The notes beneath the pieces are model-generated. The model worked only from the letters and a program-made list of their open reading frames with translations, was not told where the DNA came from and made no database searches. The translations under genes were made by a program, and so were the position numbers. From contig JAHNUO010000002.1 of NCBI GenBank assembly GCA_019787685.1, positions 1,922,001-1,986,000 of the forward strand: a stretch of DNA of 64,000 nt. The letters are read 5' to 3'. Origin of the DNA: Chiua virens. Lineage: Eukaryota > Basidiomycota > Agaricomycetes > Boletales > Boletaceae. Positions 22,552 through 34,953 of this stretch are shown here, piece by piece (the stretch's first letter is position 1; every line of letters begins with the position of its first letter).

Positions 22552-25469
22552 CTATAAGGGAGGTCCTGTCTTGATCTGACTGACAAGATTCTCCCAGTAG
22601 CTCCAATCTCCGTCAGACGTCGGCATTAAGTTTGGGTCAATGGTTGGTGGTACATGGGGCGCGGCGCTAACCCAGCCCGTAAAGTCTGCACCGCCAGGCC
22701 CGCCCCAGGAGAGGGCAGGCATACCCGTTGGTCCATCGACTGTGCTATCATTGAAGGTACTGCACCAGTGGTCCAGCAATGACTGAGCTGCGGATTCTTC
22801 GTCTCCACTTGGGCTGTTTGTGCCTGCAGGCGACCCAAGTGACCCTTCCACGGAACCATACTGTAGACGCTGTATAGCGGGTGATTGTAAAAAGGGGGAT
22901 GCTGGGTACAAATGAGGAGAGGTAGAACCCGACGTCTTGGGTGCCAAAATGGAGGAAAACGGTGTTTGTCCATGACGCGAAATTGCTGATCCAGTGAACC
23001 CATGCGCATCAGGGTGTTCTGCCTTGTGTGTCATGCTTTCTACGATTTGGAGAGCGCGACTCTTTAGGAATTCGATTATCTTGAGTTCACGACGAGTAGT
23101 CTCATCCATTTCGCGAACACCCTCGTGGTCCTTGAGAAACTCATCCAAAATAGTGTGCATCATGCCTGCGTCCTTGCCATGCGGATAAAGGACGAGATAA
23201 ATGCCACTGATCATCGCTGTCTGGAACTCCCGGTACGCGTTATGAAGAGACTCGCGGGTCTCCTTAGGCATTTTCTCGCGAAAGGCTTTGCGAACCTCGA
23301 AGTCTTTGATAGCGGATTCGAAACATGCAACTCTTGACTGTAAGTAACGATCGCTACTTAGTTTACGGAGCAAGTACGGCCGATGTAAGCCAATCCTCAC
23401 GAAGAGGATCTCCGTGGTCAGCAGGAATCGGTGGACGGGTATGAATCGCATCTTTTCGTCTAGAGACGTGTCCGGCTCCAGTGCAAAGTGGGGCGGTAGA
23501 GTGGAAACGAATTTCAGGAGGTCGTCATCAAGGATAAGGACGTCGGAGTAGTGGCTAGGGGTATTGACTTTCTGGAAATGATGGACCATCCGACCGATGA
23601 TGGAAGCTAATTGATGCCGGAGGATGACAAAGGTCATAACCGTGGGGCTCGTCAGAGGTGGCGGGTTGCGAATCGTCGCTGGAGAGAAATCGTCATCGAC
23701 GTTAAGGGGAGGCAGAGTGCATGTATAATCATCTTGAATCGCATTAGGCCGGCCAAGGACAAGGGCGTAAGAGCGATCAGCATGATACAGATATGACCTA
23801 TATAATGGTTAGCCCCTGACGACCGCGTCCTGCCGGGAAACCTTACCAAATACGTCTACGGTTTTCGACTTGGGCTGGATCCAGTCCCTGGAGAAGATCA
23901 GCAAAAGAAGAGTGATTAAGTATTAAAGACGTGACTAACCCTAGGCGCGGCGTCTCGGTGCAAACCGAGGGCCTGTGCAGTCCGCACAGCTGCGCCAAGC
24001 TGGCTCCAGCACTCCGTAATTCGGCGGTCGAAGGTCAAAAATCGGGCGCTCTGAAAACATATTCGAAACAACTTCGCGAAAAGAAGGGACCAGAGCACAC
24101 ACCAATAAGCGAGTGAGAACAATATCCAGAGAATCTGGTTGAATTGCTGCTGCGATTAAAAGCGACCGTCGTGCTTCCCAAGGTATCAGCTTGGAATCAG
24201 AGAGGGAACAGGAACATACATGACCAATAATACCTTAGTGAGGTGATTCTCCTTGTACGTAAATCACCAGCAAGGTGTTCTGGTGCAAGTCGTACCGAAA
24301 TAGCCAGCACTACGAACAAAAGAGGTAAGAAGCGAGCATCGTTGGTATTCGCCCCAACCCCGTTCGCACAGAGAGACGAATACGCTGTGCGAAAGTCCTT
24401 CTCAGATAGAGGGTACCTTGTCCAATTTCTGAATGAAAGTCAACAACAACAAATCTGAGGCGGACGGCGCTCACATGGATGTAAAGTAGTGATCAATGAG
24501 TACATCCGAGAATCGCTGGGGAGGAAGCTCTTGAAGAAGCTCCGATATTTTATGTGGAGACGCTCCACATTCTTGTATAAGACTCTTCAGGTTATCGGCA
24601 GCGGATGGTTCAGAATCCTGTCGCACGGATTCAATGAGAGCTGGGGTCGCAATTGTTGTTTTATGGTCAACACCATGACCACCATTTTGTGCTACAGCAA
24701 CAGTGTTGTGGCCAGTATTGTGGTGACTATGGTCCCACTGCTCTTGGTGAGAACTGGCAACTACAACATTTGCCAGCTAAGAGGATACATGTCAGAGTTG
24801 GTAAAACCAAACCATCGAAACATTCACTTGCTCCAATACGGAGGCTGGAGCGACACTTCCTGAAGCGCTATTCCCGTACCACTTCCCACTCTGGAAGGTA
24901 CCTCCGCTGGGATCTTGCTCGTCGGTGATAGAGCGATTGTCTTCATCAGGGCCTTCAGAACTGGCACGATTGTGTCGTTCAGAAGGCACAGCAGAAGGTG
25001 ATACAGAACCATGAAAATATTGGGGGAGCGCAAGCTCAATGATGTGTTCAAGCCTTGCCAGTCGTGCGTTAAGATCTTGATCTGACTTTCCTGGAGTGTA
25101 CGCTTTACAAAGCTCAGGAATTTTCCGAGCAGTACACTGCAGCGGTTCGTCAATAACGATAGTACGTTACAGGCGCACAAGATATTGTTGACATACATGA
25201 GAACAAGGAATCTGGCGATCGCACTGAAGAAAGATGATAAGCAGCCAATCAGTTGTATATGAAGTCGCTGATACCTTTTGTTTGCGGCGATGACATTCTC
25301 CACATGAGAAGCTGGGGGTCGTTTGAAGAAACGCTTGTGCTCGGGAAAGCGGAACCTACCTCACTCTGGTCCGAGGTTTCTTCCCCTGTGGGTTCGGGGA
25401 GTCGTCGTCCTCGGTCTTGCGCCGCTTCAAGACAGCCTGGTCTGAATCAATATTAGCACCTTTTGCCAT
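22552..25469 (-). CDS. Zn2Cys6 fungal transcription factor
   Basis: A fungus-specific binuclear zinc-cluster regulator. ATG at 25467-25469 starts MAKGANIDSDQAVLKRRKTE. The zinc finger is spread over four exons and reads CGEC-HRRKQK-C-DRQIP-C-SH-C-TARKIPEL-C, a good C-x2-C-x6-C-x5-C-x2-C-x8-C pattern. A linker with LNARLARLEHIIELALPQY follows, probably the dimerisation coiled coil. The fungal_trans middle homology region is in the C-terminal half (CWSQLGAAVRTAQALGLHRD; FIPVHRFLLTTEILFVRIGL; RPYLLRKLSSDRYLQSRVAC). The last exon is long (22552 to about 23637) and ends SQIKTGPPL. DNA target and pathway are unknown: nothing nearby forms a metabolic cluster, so context does not help. The gene is divergent from MED17 with 114 bp between starts. 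Confidence 0.88.
25197..25223 (-). other. 27-base microexon encoding the middle of the Zn2Cys6 finger
   Basis: Nine codons (CDRQIPCSH), bounded by a 51-base intron upstream (25224-25274) and a 60-base intron downstream (25137-25196), both with GT-AG ends. Leaving it out would delete Cys3 to Cys4 while keeping the frame. Confidence 0.75.
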
Positions 25470-25583
25470 TTTGTCTCTGGTGTCCTCGTGGATCAGTACG
25501 AGGAATCTTGAAAAGATGCGATGCTCCGCGAGTTGGAGCCGCAGTCACGTGCCTACTATCCCACTCTGACTCGGATTGCCATC

Positions 25584-27827
25584 ATGACCGACTCTGAGCC
25601 AGCCTGGAAAAAGACGAAACTATCTCTCGAGAGACCCTACAAAGATGATAGCGGTGCGCGCATCCCGGTTTTGCTTGACATTACCGCGGAAGGCGAGCAG
25701 GTCGTCGAACCGTATGGTTCTGCCGGTGACTTATCGGCGCACTGGCTGACCTTGGAACAGAATCGAAAATCCTACCACGGTCCTTGGAGAAAACTTGAGG
25801 AGAATATTTCTCGAACGAGGGATCGACTTCTTTGAACGTCAAGATCAGCTACCCAAAGGAGACGCGCTGGTGGCTCCTCCGCGAGAGAGCTCACCCGTGT
25901 CGGAGGATGGCGGATATGCAACGGATAACACGAAATTGACCATGTCACCGGAACAGTTGTTCAAGATGCGAACGGAAATTAATCCTCAGTTGTTGTAGGT
26001 CCATTCATGCTTTTGTGTTTGGCTGTTCACGCGAGGCCTCAGTATCGCTCTAGGAGAAATGACGCAAGCCAGGGACCTTCTATCCTTCCTTTTGTCATCT
26101 ACAACGCCAAACCAACCTTCCCCTGTGCCTTCGTTGCCCTCAACTTCGCTGACTGCCAGTATGGTATCTAAGCCACTAGCCATTAACTCTGTCGATGCAT
26201 TCAATGCACAACTTACTATCGGTGGCAAGGACGAGGCGCTCCGGAAAGCAGCAGATGTATTTAAGCAAGCCGCGTCAAGACTAGAAAGGAGCCGTTTAAA
26301 CAGCGAAAAATATTGGGTGGATGCGCTTAAAATCAGAAAAGCCAATTGGAGTCTAATCCCTGCACCACTACCCGTCTGGGCACCCTCAGGAAAAGGTGCA
26401 GACAGAACATCCAAGGATTTTTGGATATCTTTCGGTTTGGAGGAATGTAGGTGCACCCTTGCAACTTGATGAGTTGGTTCTGTACTGACATTGGTCTGTA
26501 GCCCCAAAACATTTCCGGAGGAAGGCGGTGGCTCATCTATCCACGCTTGAGATGGAAGCAAACTCACTGATATTCCCTCATCACCAATCAGCTCGCCTAC
26601 GAATTACGTTGACCACCGAGGACTGGAATGGCGATACTCACACAGCCCACAATATCATTGAATTCTCCGAAGGTCCCTCTTTGGAAGCGTCTCTTAAAGA
26701 TGCTCAACGAGAGACCGTAGATGAAGAGATATTTGCCGTTTTAATTCGGGAGGCGAGCAACCTCCCTACCTCCTCTGCCCGGGTTGCCGAACGAATTATT
26801 ATCATAGATGTAGATCACGGCACCGAGTTACGGTTTGAGATGGTAAGTCTTGAAACACCGACACGTTACTTTGATTCATGGAAAGACAGGTAGATGTCGG
26901 TGAAAACCATCGCGGGGCACCCTGTGAACCGAAAAGTCTCTCAGCGACATGTGATCTCATATACGCCATGCTGCAAGCTCTTTTATTGACCATGCACGCC
27001 AGTGACAAGTCCAAACGCGTATCGGCTCCAGGATCTGAACGGCCATCCACTACAGTCAACATTCAACCATCTTCCGAGCTTCTTCAACCCATCATTGATC
27101 TTTTGCAGTACCAGCAATTCTGCATCAAGATCCTTGATGCACTGGAGGATGCAGTATCTGCATTGAGAGTTACCAGAGTCCCGTGCGCCCTAAGGTTCCA
27201 ACCAATCGGGGAGACTGGTCAAAGCCTCCAGCGTCAGTTGACTGGTGAGAACCTATCGAAGAGAGTAGGGGGTGAAGCTCTTTTGCGCCTCGATGAGAGG
27301 TAACTGTACAACCTGTGTATGCCATGATTACGACTAGTTTTGGCTAACATCACTCACAGACAAACCTTACGATTTACATTCTTGTCACCATCCTCCCTCA
27401 TCGCACATCTTCCGCAGGCGACGCTATCCATCACTTCCGTTCCTCAGCTCAGTCAGCTGCTCTCCGACGAAGTGGAAAAATGTTTGCTCGCCAAGCTTTG
27501 TGAGTCTGGTAGCCAGTACAGCGAAAGCTTTGGGGGGACTTGGTTCGTCGACACGGTCAGCGGCAAGACAATTGGGCGATGGGAAGGGTGCATCGTGTCA
27601 GCCTCGTCACCACTGTTGAACGTGATGATATACTAATTTGAAGACTTAGCAATTTCAGCGTACACGTGTCGTTCGTTGAACAATTTGCCCTGTCTGCCTC
27701 AGCTTACCGTATAGGCCGAGGGACCGGAAACCAGATGTCACATGTAGATACCTACACCCACCACCAAAAAGCGCCATTGATAGTCTGGCAGGCGGGAGTC
27801 TTAGATAAAATGCTGGCTGTGTCATAG
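25584..27827 (+). CDS. MED17: Mediator complex subunit 17 (Srb4)
   Basis: Head-module scaffold of Mediator, which bridges activators and RNA polymerase II. The protein starts MTDSEPAWKKTKLSLERPYK at ATG 25584. Family features are RGIDFFERQDQ near residue 90, MTQARDLLSFLLSSTTPNQP, the DALRKAADVFKQAA-like helix (EALRKAADVFKQAASRLE) and YWVDALKIRKANWSLIPAPL. The hallmark GKTIGRWEGC and NFSVHVSFVEQFALSASAYR near the C-terminus are joined by an intron (about 27602-27653) with an actaat branch site. Reading through that intron gives a false stop at 27636; the spliced frame continues to TAG at 27825-27827 and ends DKMLAVS. Five other short introns keep frame without problems. Confidence 0.9.
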
Positions 27828-27948
27828 TCAAACTGTAGATTCGACCTTGAGTGTATCCTATTGCATGACGCATACACATGGTTTGATAGTCGTTTTGAAA
27901 CACGGGTAGAAATGAAATAGCAAAGCAAGGTGGTCTGGTACGAAACGT

Positions 27949-29085
27949 CTACTCATCGTCACCATCGTCATTGTCATCAGCCTCTTCAGCCTCCGCACCA
28001 CCAGTTTCCTTGAAAGCCTCAATTTTAGCCTGGATAGCAGCTTTGCGTTGTTCATAGGTCAATCTTGGTTTCTTGTGCTTGAGCGATTCGGCTTTCCAAT
28101 CCGTCGTCTTCTCGGTGGGTTGGAACGTAGGGTCCTCCCGAATGGCAGCGTACGCATTGGTGTAGATTTCCTCAATGTCCTCAGATCCGACACCATCTGC
28201 AAGATACGATGCGAACTGCTTCTTGAATCTGGTGAGTAGCGGTATGTCAGATCTTTGGCCTCGTCAGAACAGTAATACTCGCCGTTCGTCATCTTCCTCT
28301 TCTAGTGATTCCATATATTCCGCGACATGACCACCAAAGATATACTTCTTGAGCACCTCAGCTTCGAGCTGCTTGCTCTCTGGGTCGAACCCGGGTAACC
28401 GCCTTTCGGAGTGGGGGATGAAGATACCACCATCGCTCGCACCCTTCATGGCTCCGAACACGCGGTGACCGGTAGAGGTACGCTTCAAACCAACATCAAG
28501 GTAGCACTTGAACGGACGAGGAGCATCCTCGTCGTCGAGAGCCTCGGTCATTTTCAATGTGCCATCGGGCTCGGTGACACCTTCGTATTTTTCCGCAAGG
28601 CCAAGCTTGGTCAACGCGCGGCGAGCGCACAGTAGCCCGGTTGCATAAGCTGGGAGCCATCAGAACACGGTTACTCCCATTCGACTCTAAAACCGTACCA
28701 GCTGTCCAGTTGGTCAAACCGTGATTGATACCGTATCTTGGGAGTTCTTTTGATCGAGCAGCAGTCAAGACAAAGTCACCCTGCAGACGTGCATAGACTA
28801 TCTGGACGATGATGTCCTTGTTGGTGAAACGGACGACCAGGCGGTATTTGGGAGCATTGCTGAGGCGACGTGAGATGAAGAAACGTAGGTGAAAATGAGA
28901 GCATACTATTTGTTCTTGGCCTGCGTGACAAGTCGTTTACGGGCATAGTCTGGAGAACTGTCAGGAGAGAAGGTGAACGGTCAATGCGACAACTGACAAT
29001 CGGTTTTTCCTTCTCTGCGACGACGATACTTGACCTGGAAACGCGAGAAGTAGGCGTCTGACTTGACCTTTTTGACGAACGGCAT
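27949..29085 (-). CDS. RPL5: 60S ribosomal protein L5 (uL18)
   Basis: The 5S rRNA-binding protein of the large subunit. It begins [20 protein letters not shown] (ATG 29083-29085). It continues [81 protein letters not shown] and [20 protein letters not shown]. The C-terminal part carries [12 protein letters not shown] and ends with an acidic tail ([14 protein letters not shown]). About six introns are present, some of which fall between short conserved blocks. One (28229-28282) appears to have a GC donor. Stop TAG at 27949-27951 is 121 bases from the convergent MED17 stop. High expression is expected. Confidence 0.95.
28229..28282 (-). other. GC-AG intron in RPL5
   Basis: The frame [16 protein letters not shown] is only continuous if the intron starts CG|GCGAGT and ends CACCAG. 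There is no GT donor that restores FKKQF. Length 54 bases. Confidence 0.65.
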
Positions 29086-29400
29086 CTGCAGAGAATAGAT
29101 CAGCCACCATCTCACTGGTACCATTGATCATCCATCCCAAAAGACGCGAAAAGAAGAGTTAAACAAGTCAGTTCCAGCCCCCTTCTGCATATGTGGGCCG
29201 TGAAATTGCTTCAAACATGAAACTCACCTTGAAGTTACTTGAGGAACGCCTGCGATGATGAGCAGACTGGTCTTGTGGATACCAAGGTTCGACTTTGTTT
29301 AGTAGTGTTGATATTGATTCGATTTGCAGAGACAATTACATAATTATTTCGCTAGTCTCTCACCACAGCCCGTCATCGTCGCCCGCAGCCTACCACCGCG

Positions 29401-30196
29401 ATGGATTCAAACTACTACTCCCAATACAACCAACAGCAATCGGCTTACGATGTCAATCCTTACCACCAACCCTACAGTGGTCCGATGTATCCCATTGGCG
29501 GGTCTTCCTCGTCCCACAGTGCGCCTGTTCCAGCGAATGCTTATGAGTACGACGTTGGCATCCTCGCGCAACAGAGTGTCTATGTACCCGGCGCTATGAT
29601 TGATAAGCGTGGGGGATCCGGTGGCAAGCTTGCGAAAGGAGGGAAGAGGACAACCGTCTTACGGAAGGGAGGAGGCAAAGTCTGGGAGGACCAAACTCTC
29701 CTCGATTGGAACCCAGGTGGGTCAACCTTTGTTCCGTCGTACCCTGCCACTAAGAATGTTTCAGCGTGGTTCCGATTGTTCGTTGGAGACCTCAGCAATG
29801 ATGTATCTGATGATGTTCTTGCAAATGCCTTCAACAGGTACCCTTCATTCCAAAAGGCACGCGTCATTCGAGACAGACTGAGCCAAAAGGTAACGCATCC
29901 TCCTTTCTCCACCACGACCGAACGCTGATCGGTCTTTCATAGGCTAAATTCGGATTTGTTGCATTTTCAGATCCAGAGGATTTCCTGAAAGCATGGAAAG
30001 AAATGGATGGTAAGCCCGCTGGCCGATTTGAATACAACTGCACCCGCTCACGTGGCGAATAGGCAAGTACGTAGGTAATCGTCCAGTCAAGCTCAAGAAG
30101 GCGGACAATACCGCCATTAGACCTGTGGAAATCGGACACAGGAAGGCGAAGCAATTGGAAAAGGATTTGAAGAAGAACAGACACAAGCCATATTGA
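29401..30196 (+). CDS. RBM42-like RNA-binding protein (single RRM)
   Basis: A protein of about 230 residues. The N-terminus is Q/Y/S/P-rich (MDSNYYSQYNQQQSAYDVNP), a middle block reads GKVWEDQTLLDWNP, and a C-terminal RRM follows: RLFVGDLSNDVSDDVLANAF (RNP2), FQKARVIRDRLSQKAKFGFV (RNP1 KAKFGFVAF), then DGKYVGNRPVKLKKA. The LDWN preceding the RRM and the position of the RRM at the C-terminus are characteristic of RBM42, a hnRNP K and spliceosome-associated protein. Two introns (after SQK and after EMDG) have GT-AG ends. The protein ends KKNRHKPY with TGA at 30194-30196. It is divergent from RPL5 with 315 bp between starts. Confidence 0.85.
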
Positions 30197-30622
30197 TACC
30201 AGCAAATCTCGATAACGGGTGGGTGCATCCTCAGTACGTCGGGTCGTTAGAGTTTCGAGCTACGCTCACACTGCTCGTCATTACAATACCCCATGCCACG
30301 GGAGTGCGATGAGGTTTGGACACCCTCAAGCCCGGACGGTTTTAGGTCCACTTATTTTAGGTTCGTTTGTATCCTTACCGGTGCATTTGTTGGACCTAGA
30401 TTAATAAATGACATACATGTTCGACATACCTTTTGAGCTGTGCATTCTGCGTTTGAGCCGTCCTGTAAATCCCCTGGCAATTGCATGTTGCCATAGTTTA
30501 CAGTAAACTTGTGTGCGCTTAGGTCATGTAAGCACTAATGTAGTGTAATTTCAAGAACAATCTGCTTGATACATTCAACTACTTCATTGACCGGTGTGAT
30601 TCCACCTTTTTGTATCTCACAC
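30197..30622. other. Intergenic region RBM42-like to CTNNBL1
   Basis: About 430 bases with the 3' UTR of the RBM42-like gene and the promoter of CTNNBL1. I see no gene, repeat or structured element. Confidence 0.5.
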
Positions 30623-33023
30623 ATGGACATCGACAAGTTGTTCAAGGTCAGTTCCTTGACGCCATTCACGTCGCCGCACATGCCAAGCCGCACATCAGGT
30701 CCCCAAGCTCCCCGCAGGCTCAAAGCGGAGACTACCAGACAACCCAACCCCAGAGATGCTCAAGAAAATGAGGTTGGACGACTCCTCCGGTCCGGATACA
30801 CTGTCCGAGCCAGAAGTACAGGAAGAACCACCTAGTCACGCCACGTCGAGCTCGAGACATGCCACAGTGGAAGACGCACCCGAGGAGGACGTCGATACGT
30901 CATTCGCGCCCGGTGGAGACGCAGGACTATTTTGCTGAAGAGGACGAGGAAGGACGGTTCTACGGTGGTGGTCTCACAAGCCAACAGAAGGAAATCTTGA
31001 GCGTGTTCGAGCAGGCAGAAGGGGAGGGCATTTCAAACGAGGTGTGTCCTGGTGCGCGTCGCGTTTGGTGCACTGACGCATCACGGTCGTCCCTGGTCTG
31101 TTTTCAGCCTGAGGAGGTCACGATCACGAGTATACGACGGACGCTCCTCCGTTTAGAGCGCGCGGTCAATAAGAATCAGGATCAACGGTCCAAGTACCCA
31201 GATGATCCTACCAAGTGAGCACCATACCTGCGATGCATCGCGCGGAGTTCACCTTCACCTTCTCGACCAGGTTTATCGATTCGGAGGTAGACCTCGACGG
31301 TGCGATCAAGGCCTTGTTACCCCTCGCGCAATCCCCAGCCCTTGCTTATCCAGAAATGGTCCGCTCTGGGATTGTGACTCTGTTGGTCGGATTGCTCAGT
31401 CATGAGAATGTTGATATAGTCATTGATGCAGTCGAGGTGTTTCATGAACTGACTGATGAGGACGTTGGCAACGAAGGGGATGAGTCAGAACAAGAAGACA
31501 ATCAACCCGCCCTCAAAATGCTCATCGAGGCATTGGTGAGTCGTATTCCTGTCGAAGCCTCACATACTGACCCCAAACGTTCAGGTAGAAAACTCGGTAC
31601 CCGAAGTTGCTCGTAGACAACCTGTCTCGGCTGAAGGAGGAAGAAGAATCTGACAAACAGGGCGTCTTCCATATTTTAGGTGCGAATTCTGATATCTCGT
31701 AGGGACCACATGCTAAGAGCCCAAGTACAGGTGTTTTCGAAAACGTCTTGGGATTCAACCCCGAGTTATCCGTGCCATTCGTCTCCAAAACGAAGATAAT
31801 GAGCTGGCTCTTGGAACGCGTTCGATCAAAAACTCACGACGAGAATCGAGGTTATGCCGCAGAGCTGCTTTCGATTCTACTCCAAAACAGCGTTTCAAAT
31901 AGACAAGAATTCGGAAAAAAGGACGGCGTTGAGGTCATCCTCAAAGTGCTTTCAGTGAGCGCCAGTCGAGTTGAGGATACGTGCAAGTCTCACTTGGTGA
32001 CCAGCAATTTCCGGTATCGGGAGCCCATGAATGCGGACGAAAGAGAATTCATGGAGAATCTGTTTGATGCCTTGTGTTCTGCGTTGGCCGAACCTGAGAT
32101 CAAGGCACTCTTCTTGGCCAGCGAAGGCGTTGACCTCATGGTGTTGATGATGAAGTCGGTAAGATGATGCTTGCGCGTGGCCTTTGACTGACAATCGTCC
32201 AGAGAAAGGTTTCAGTCACTCAAGTCTCGGTCGATAAAAGCGCTCGATTACGCCATGTCAGGACCTACTGGATCTGATCTGTCCTCCAATTTTGTCGATG
32301 CATTGGGCCTTAAAACGTTATTCTCAGTGTTCATGGGCAAGGTTCGCTCAGGACTTGCATTGAATCTCGGTCTGTCACTCACATAACCCACTATACATAG
32401 GCCTCCAAGAAGCAGAAAGCGGCAGCTCCAGCTTCAGAGGACATTTCCCATATTCTAGGAATAATTTCGTCCCTGCCTTTCTAATCTTCCTTCTGATTCA
32501 ACAGACCGTACTGCGCTTATTAGCAAAATTTGTGGAGAGTGAATACGCAAAGGTGGACAAGCTCTTGGAGACACGAGAAAATGCACTCAGCCGTCTGAAG
32601 TCTGTCGAAGCAGAGATAGCGGCAGAAAGAAAGGTACGCTTAATTGATGTTGCGAAAGAGGTGATCTAGACGACTCCATCGACGCAGGAGATACTCGCTG
32701 AAGATGGCATGATCGACCTTGAAGACGAGGATTTATTCTACCTACGTCGTCTGGACGGGGGACTGTTCACTCTGCAAACGGTGGACTACATCCTAGCCTG
32801 GGTTGCGATGGAAGACGATGGCGTAAGTTGACGACTACACCCGGATTTCGTCTCTGACAGATTTTAGATCCGTGCTCACATCACTCAAATGCTGGAGAGG
32901 AAGAATTTGTCACTCAAAAACATCGTGGAAACGTTGAAAACGTACCATGACAGCATTGACGTGGATGAGTCCGAGAGCAGTGATAAGATTCAGGCAGGAA
33001 TGACACAAAAGATGATTCCTTGA
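30623..33023 (+). CDS. CTNNBL1: Beta-catenin-like protein 1 (CTNNBL1), spliceosome-associated ARM repeat protein
   Basis: An armadillo-repeat protein of the Prp19/CDC5 spliceosomal complex. It starts MDIDKLFK, spliced to VPKLPAGSKRRLPDNPTPEM, which closely matches the family N-terminus. Further blocks are RRTLLRLERAVNKNQDQRSK, YPDDPTKFIDSEVDLDGAIK, GFNPELSVPFVSKTKIMSWL, NRGYAAELLSILLQNSVSNR, EREFMENLFDALCSALAEPE, EDEDLFYLRRLDGGLFTLQT and IRAHITQMLERKNLSLKNIV. About nine short introns are used. The frame as written stops at TGA 33021-33023 after GMTQKMIP. A one-base shift at the CC of 33018-33019 would instead give ILENLVACLEGCS, resembling the normal family end, with a stop at 33055-33057. 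So the last dozen residues are uncertain. It is convergent with UTP15. Confidence 0.9.
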
Positions 33024-33061
33024 GAACCTGGTCGCTTGCCTTGAAGGATGTTCATGAGATA

Positions 33062-34822
33062 TCATGCACAGTTATTGCATTGATGCAATCCATCTACTGC
33101 ATTTTGTGGTGAAGCCAGGGTAGACACCAGAGTAGCAGAAGAAAACACCATTTCTAATGTACCCTTTGCTTTCATCAACTCTTTTTGGAAGCGGATCTCT
33201 GCGATGACTTTCTTCCGTAGACGAATAAATAGTGAATCGATGAGGGGGGACTGTCCCAGAACAGGGGACATACATATCTGTGTATGCATTATTTTCCTGT
33301 CAAAGGGGACACCCACGCGAAGTGGAGGAGCTTACCTATGAGCAATATGGAGATATCACACACCATCTCACCGAAACGGGGGTCGGCGACATGTTTGACA
33401 AGTAGGTGCAACACAGGCTCCAGCAAGACGTCGTCTCGTCCAGATAGAGCGCTACGAAGGCCATCGCGATGGATTAGTTCTTGTATCAATGAAAACGTCG
33501 TTATTGGTGGAACGCCCTCGAGTGGAATAAGACATTTGGAAAAAGAGAAGAAGGGGGAAAGCACACTTTTCGGAGGACAGCATCCAAAGCAGCTGAATAT
33601 TTGAACGATTTGAGTAAGCGGTCGTATTCCTTCAGACGGGGTGCTCGTCTACTCTCTACTCGAAGTTCATCGACATCGCCTTGAGGGATCGACTTTGTTT
33701 TCGTTTTGACACGGCCTTGGCCGAGCGATGAAATGGCGCCTCCCAGGAAGGATTCGTAGGTACCAGCGGTCAGAGCATCTGCCAAGTCCCCGGCTTGGGA
33801 TAGGTTTTTGTTGTCGTTGACGAACAGACAGTGTGCCGTCTGACATCCCAGCAGCGATATGTGTTGAGTCTGGCTGTGAGGGGTATAAGCCAGAACCGAA
33901 TTGCTGAAAACATGCTGCCTACCGAGATAGCGAGGGAAAGCACAGGGGCTGGATAGCGCATGGTGTGGACGACTTTGTAGGAGGCGATATCATACACTTT
34001 TACCATCTGATCAAGGCTTCCGGTGAGAAGGCGAGCGACATTGGCATCAAAGGCAAGCGACGTGATCGTCTTTTGGTGATTGGAGAGTGCACGGACGCAG
34101 CGACCACCGGCATTTAGGTCCCACATGCGCAGGATCGGGCCGGCGGCAGACAACGCGACAGTACCGGAGGGAAGCATCAAGACTTGTTCAACGGGGGAAG
34201 CGTTGGAACCCATGATGAGCTCACACTGGCCGGTACGAGAATCGAAGAGCCTCATTGTCGCATCATACGAACCGGTGAGGACGAGATGGGGATTCGAGGG
34301 AGATACTTGGCCGGAACGCACGTAGTCGGAATGGGCAGTGAATGTCACGATTTCGGACTGAGAGGGGATATCCCAAAGCTTGACGGTTGTGTCATCGGAG
34401 CAAGAAAGGACGTGGGTAGGAGAGAGGGGGGAGAATTTGGTGACATGTACGGGCTGCTTGTGTGAGTCAAAGGTGCGGAGGATGGCACGAGAATTGATAT
34501 CGAAGACCTGGACGAGGCCGGTATCGTCGCCGGCGACGAGGAGACTCCCGTCGTGACGAAGATGGGCGCTGCGAGCGACGTCTTTGAATCTGGATATGGT
34601 CTTGACGACTTTTTGGGTGCGGGGCGCGTAGATCTGGACACGGGTCGCGGCGGTGACGGCGTACCTGTGCGGTTTTGTGGGGGCAAAGTGGACGGCTGTG
34701 ACCGGAGCATATTCCTTTATGAAAACGGGGCGCTTGAACTGGCGCCAGTAGCGTGACTCGGGACTGTGTCGGGTCCCCTGTGGACGAGGTCGTCTCTGCA
34801 CCACCACCGGCTGGTAGTCCAT
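33062..34822 (-). CDS. UTP15: U3 snoRNP/SSU processome WD40 protein Utp15
   Basis: A t-UTP subunit of the small-subunit processome that supports rRNA transcription and 18S processing in the nucleolus. It starts MDYQPVVVQRRPRPQGTRHS; the next blocks are the N-terminal YWRQFKRPVFIKEYAPVTAV and WD40 repeats (LLVAGDDTGLVQVFDINSRA; VLSCSDDTTVKLWDIPSQSE; LVLTGSYDATMRLFDSRTGQ; RLLTGSLDQMVKVYDIASYK). The C-terminal UTP15 domain follows (LKEYDRLLKSFKYSAALDAV; LIQELIHRDGLRSALSGRDD; RFGEMVCDISILLI; PVLGQSPLIDSLFIRLRKKV). The frame appears broken by one extra G in the run at 33264-33267, between DMYV and PVLGQ. ATG chosen at 34822; a longer upstream frame has no similarity. It is divergent from TCTP with 131 bp between starts. 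Confidence 0.9.
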
Positions 34823-34953
34823 CACTGCATCCGAGTGGCGATGCAGCAAAATAACAAAGTGATGGGAGGACCCCAGAGACCGAACAAGACCCCGAATAGA
34901 GATTAGATATCGATCGATTTTTATCGTTGACCTCTTTGCCTTCATCTTACACC

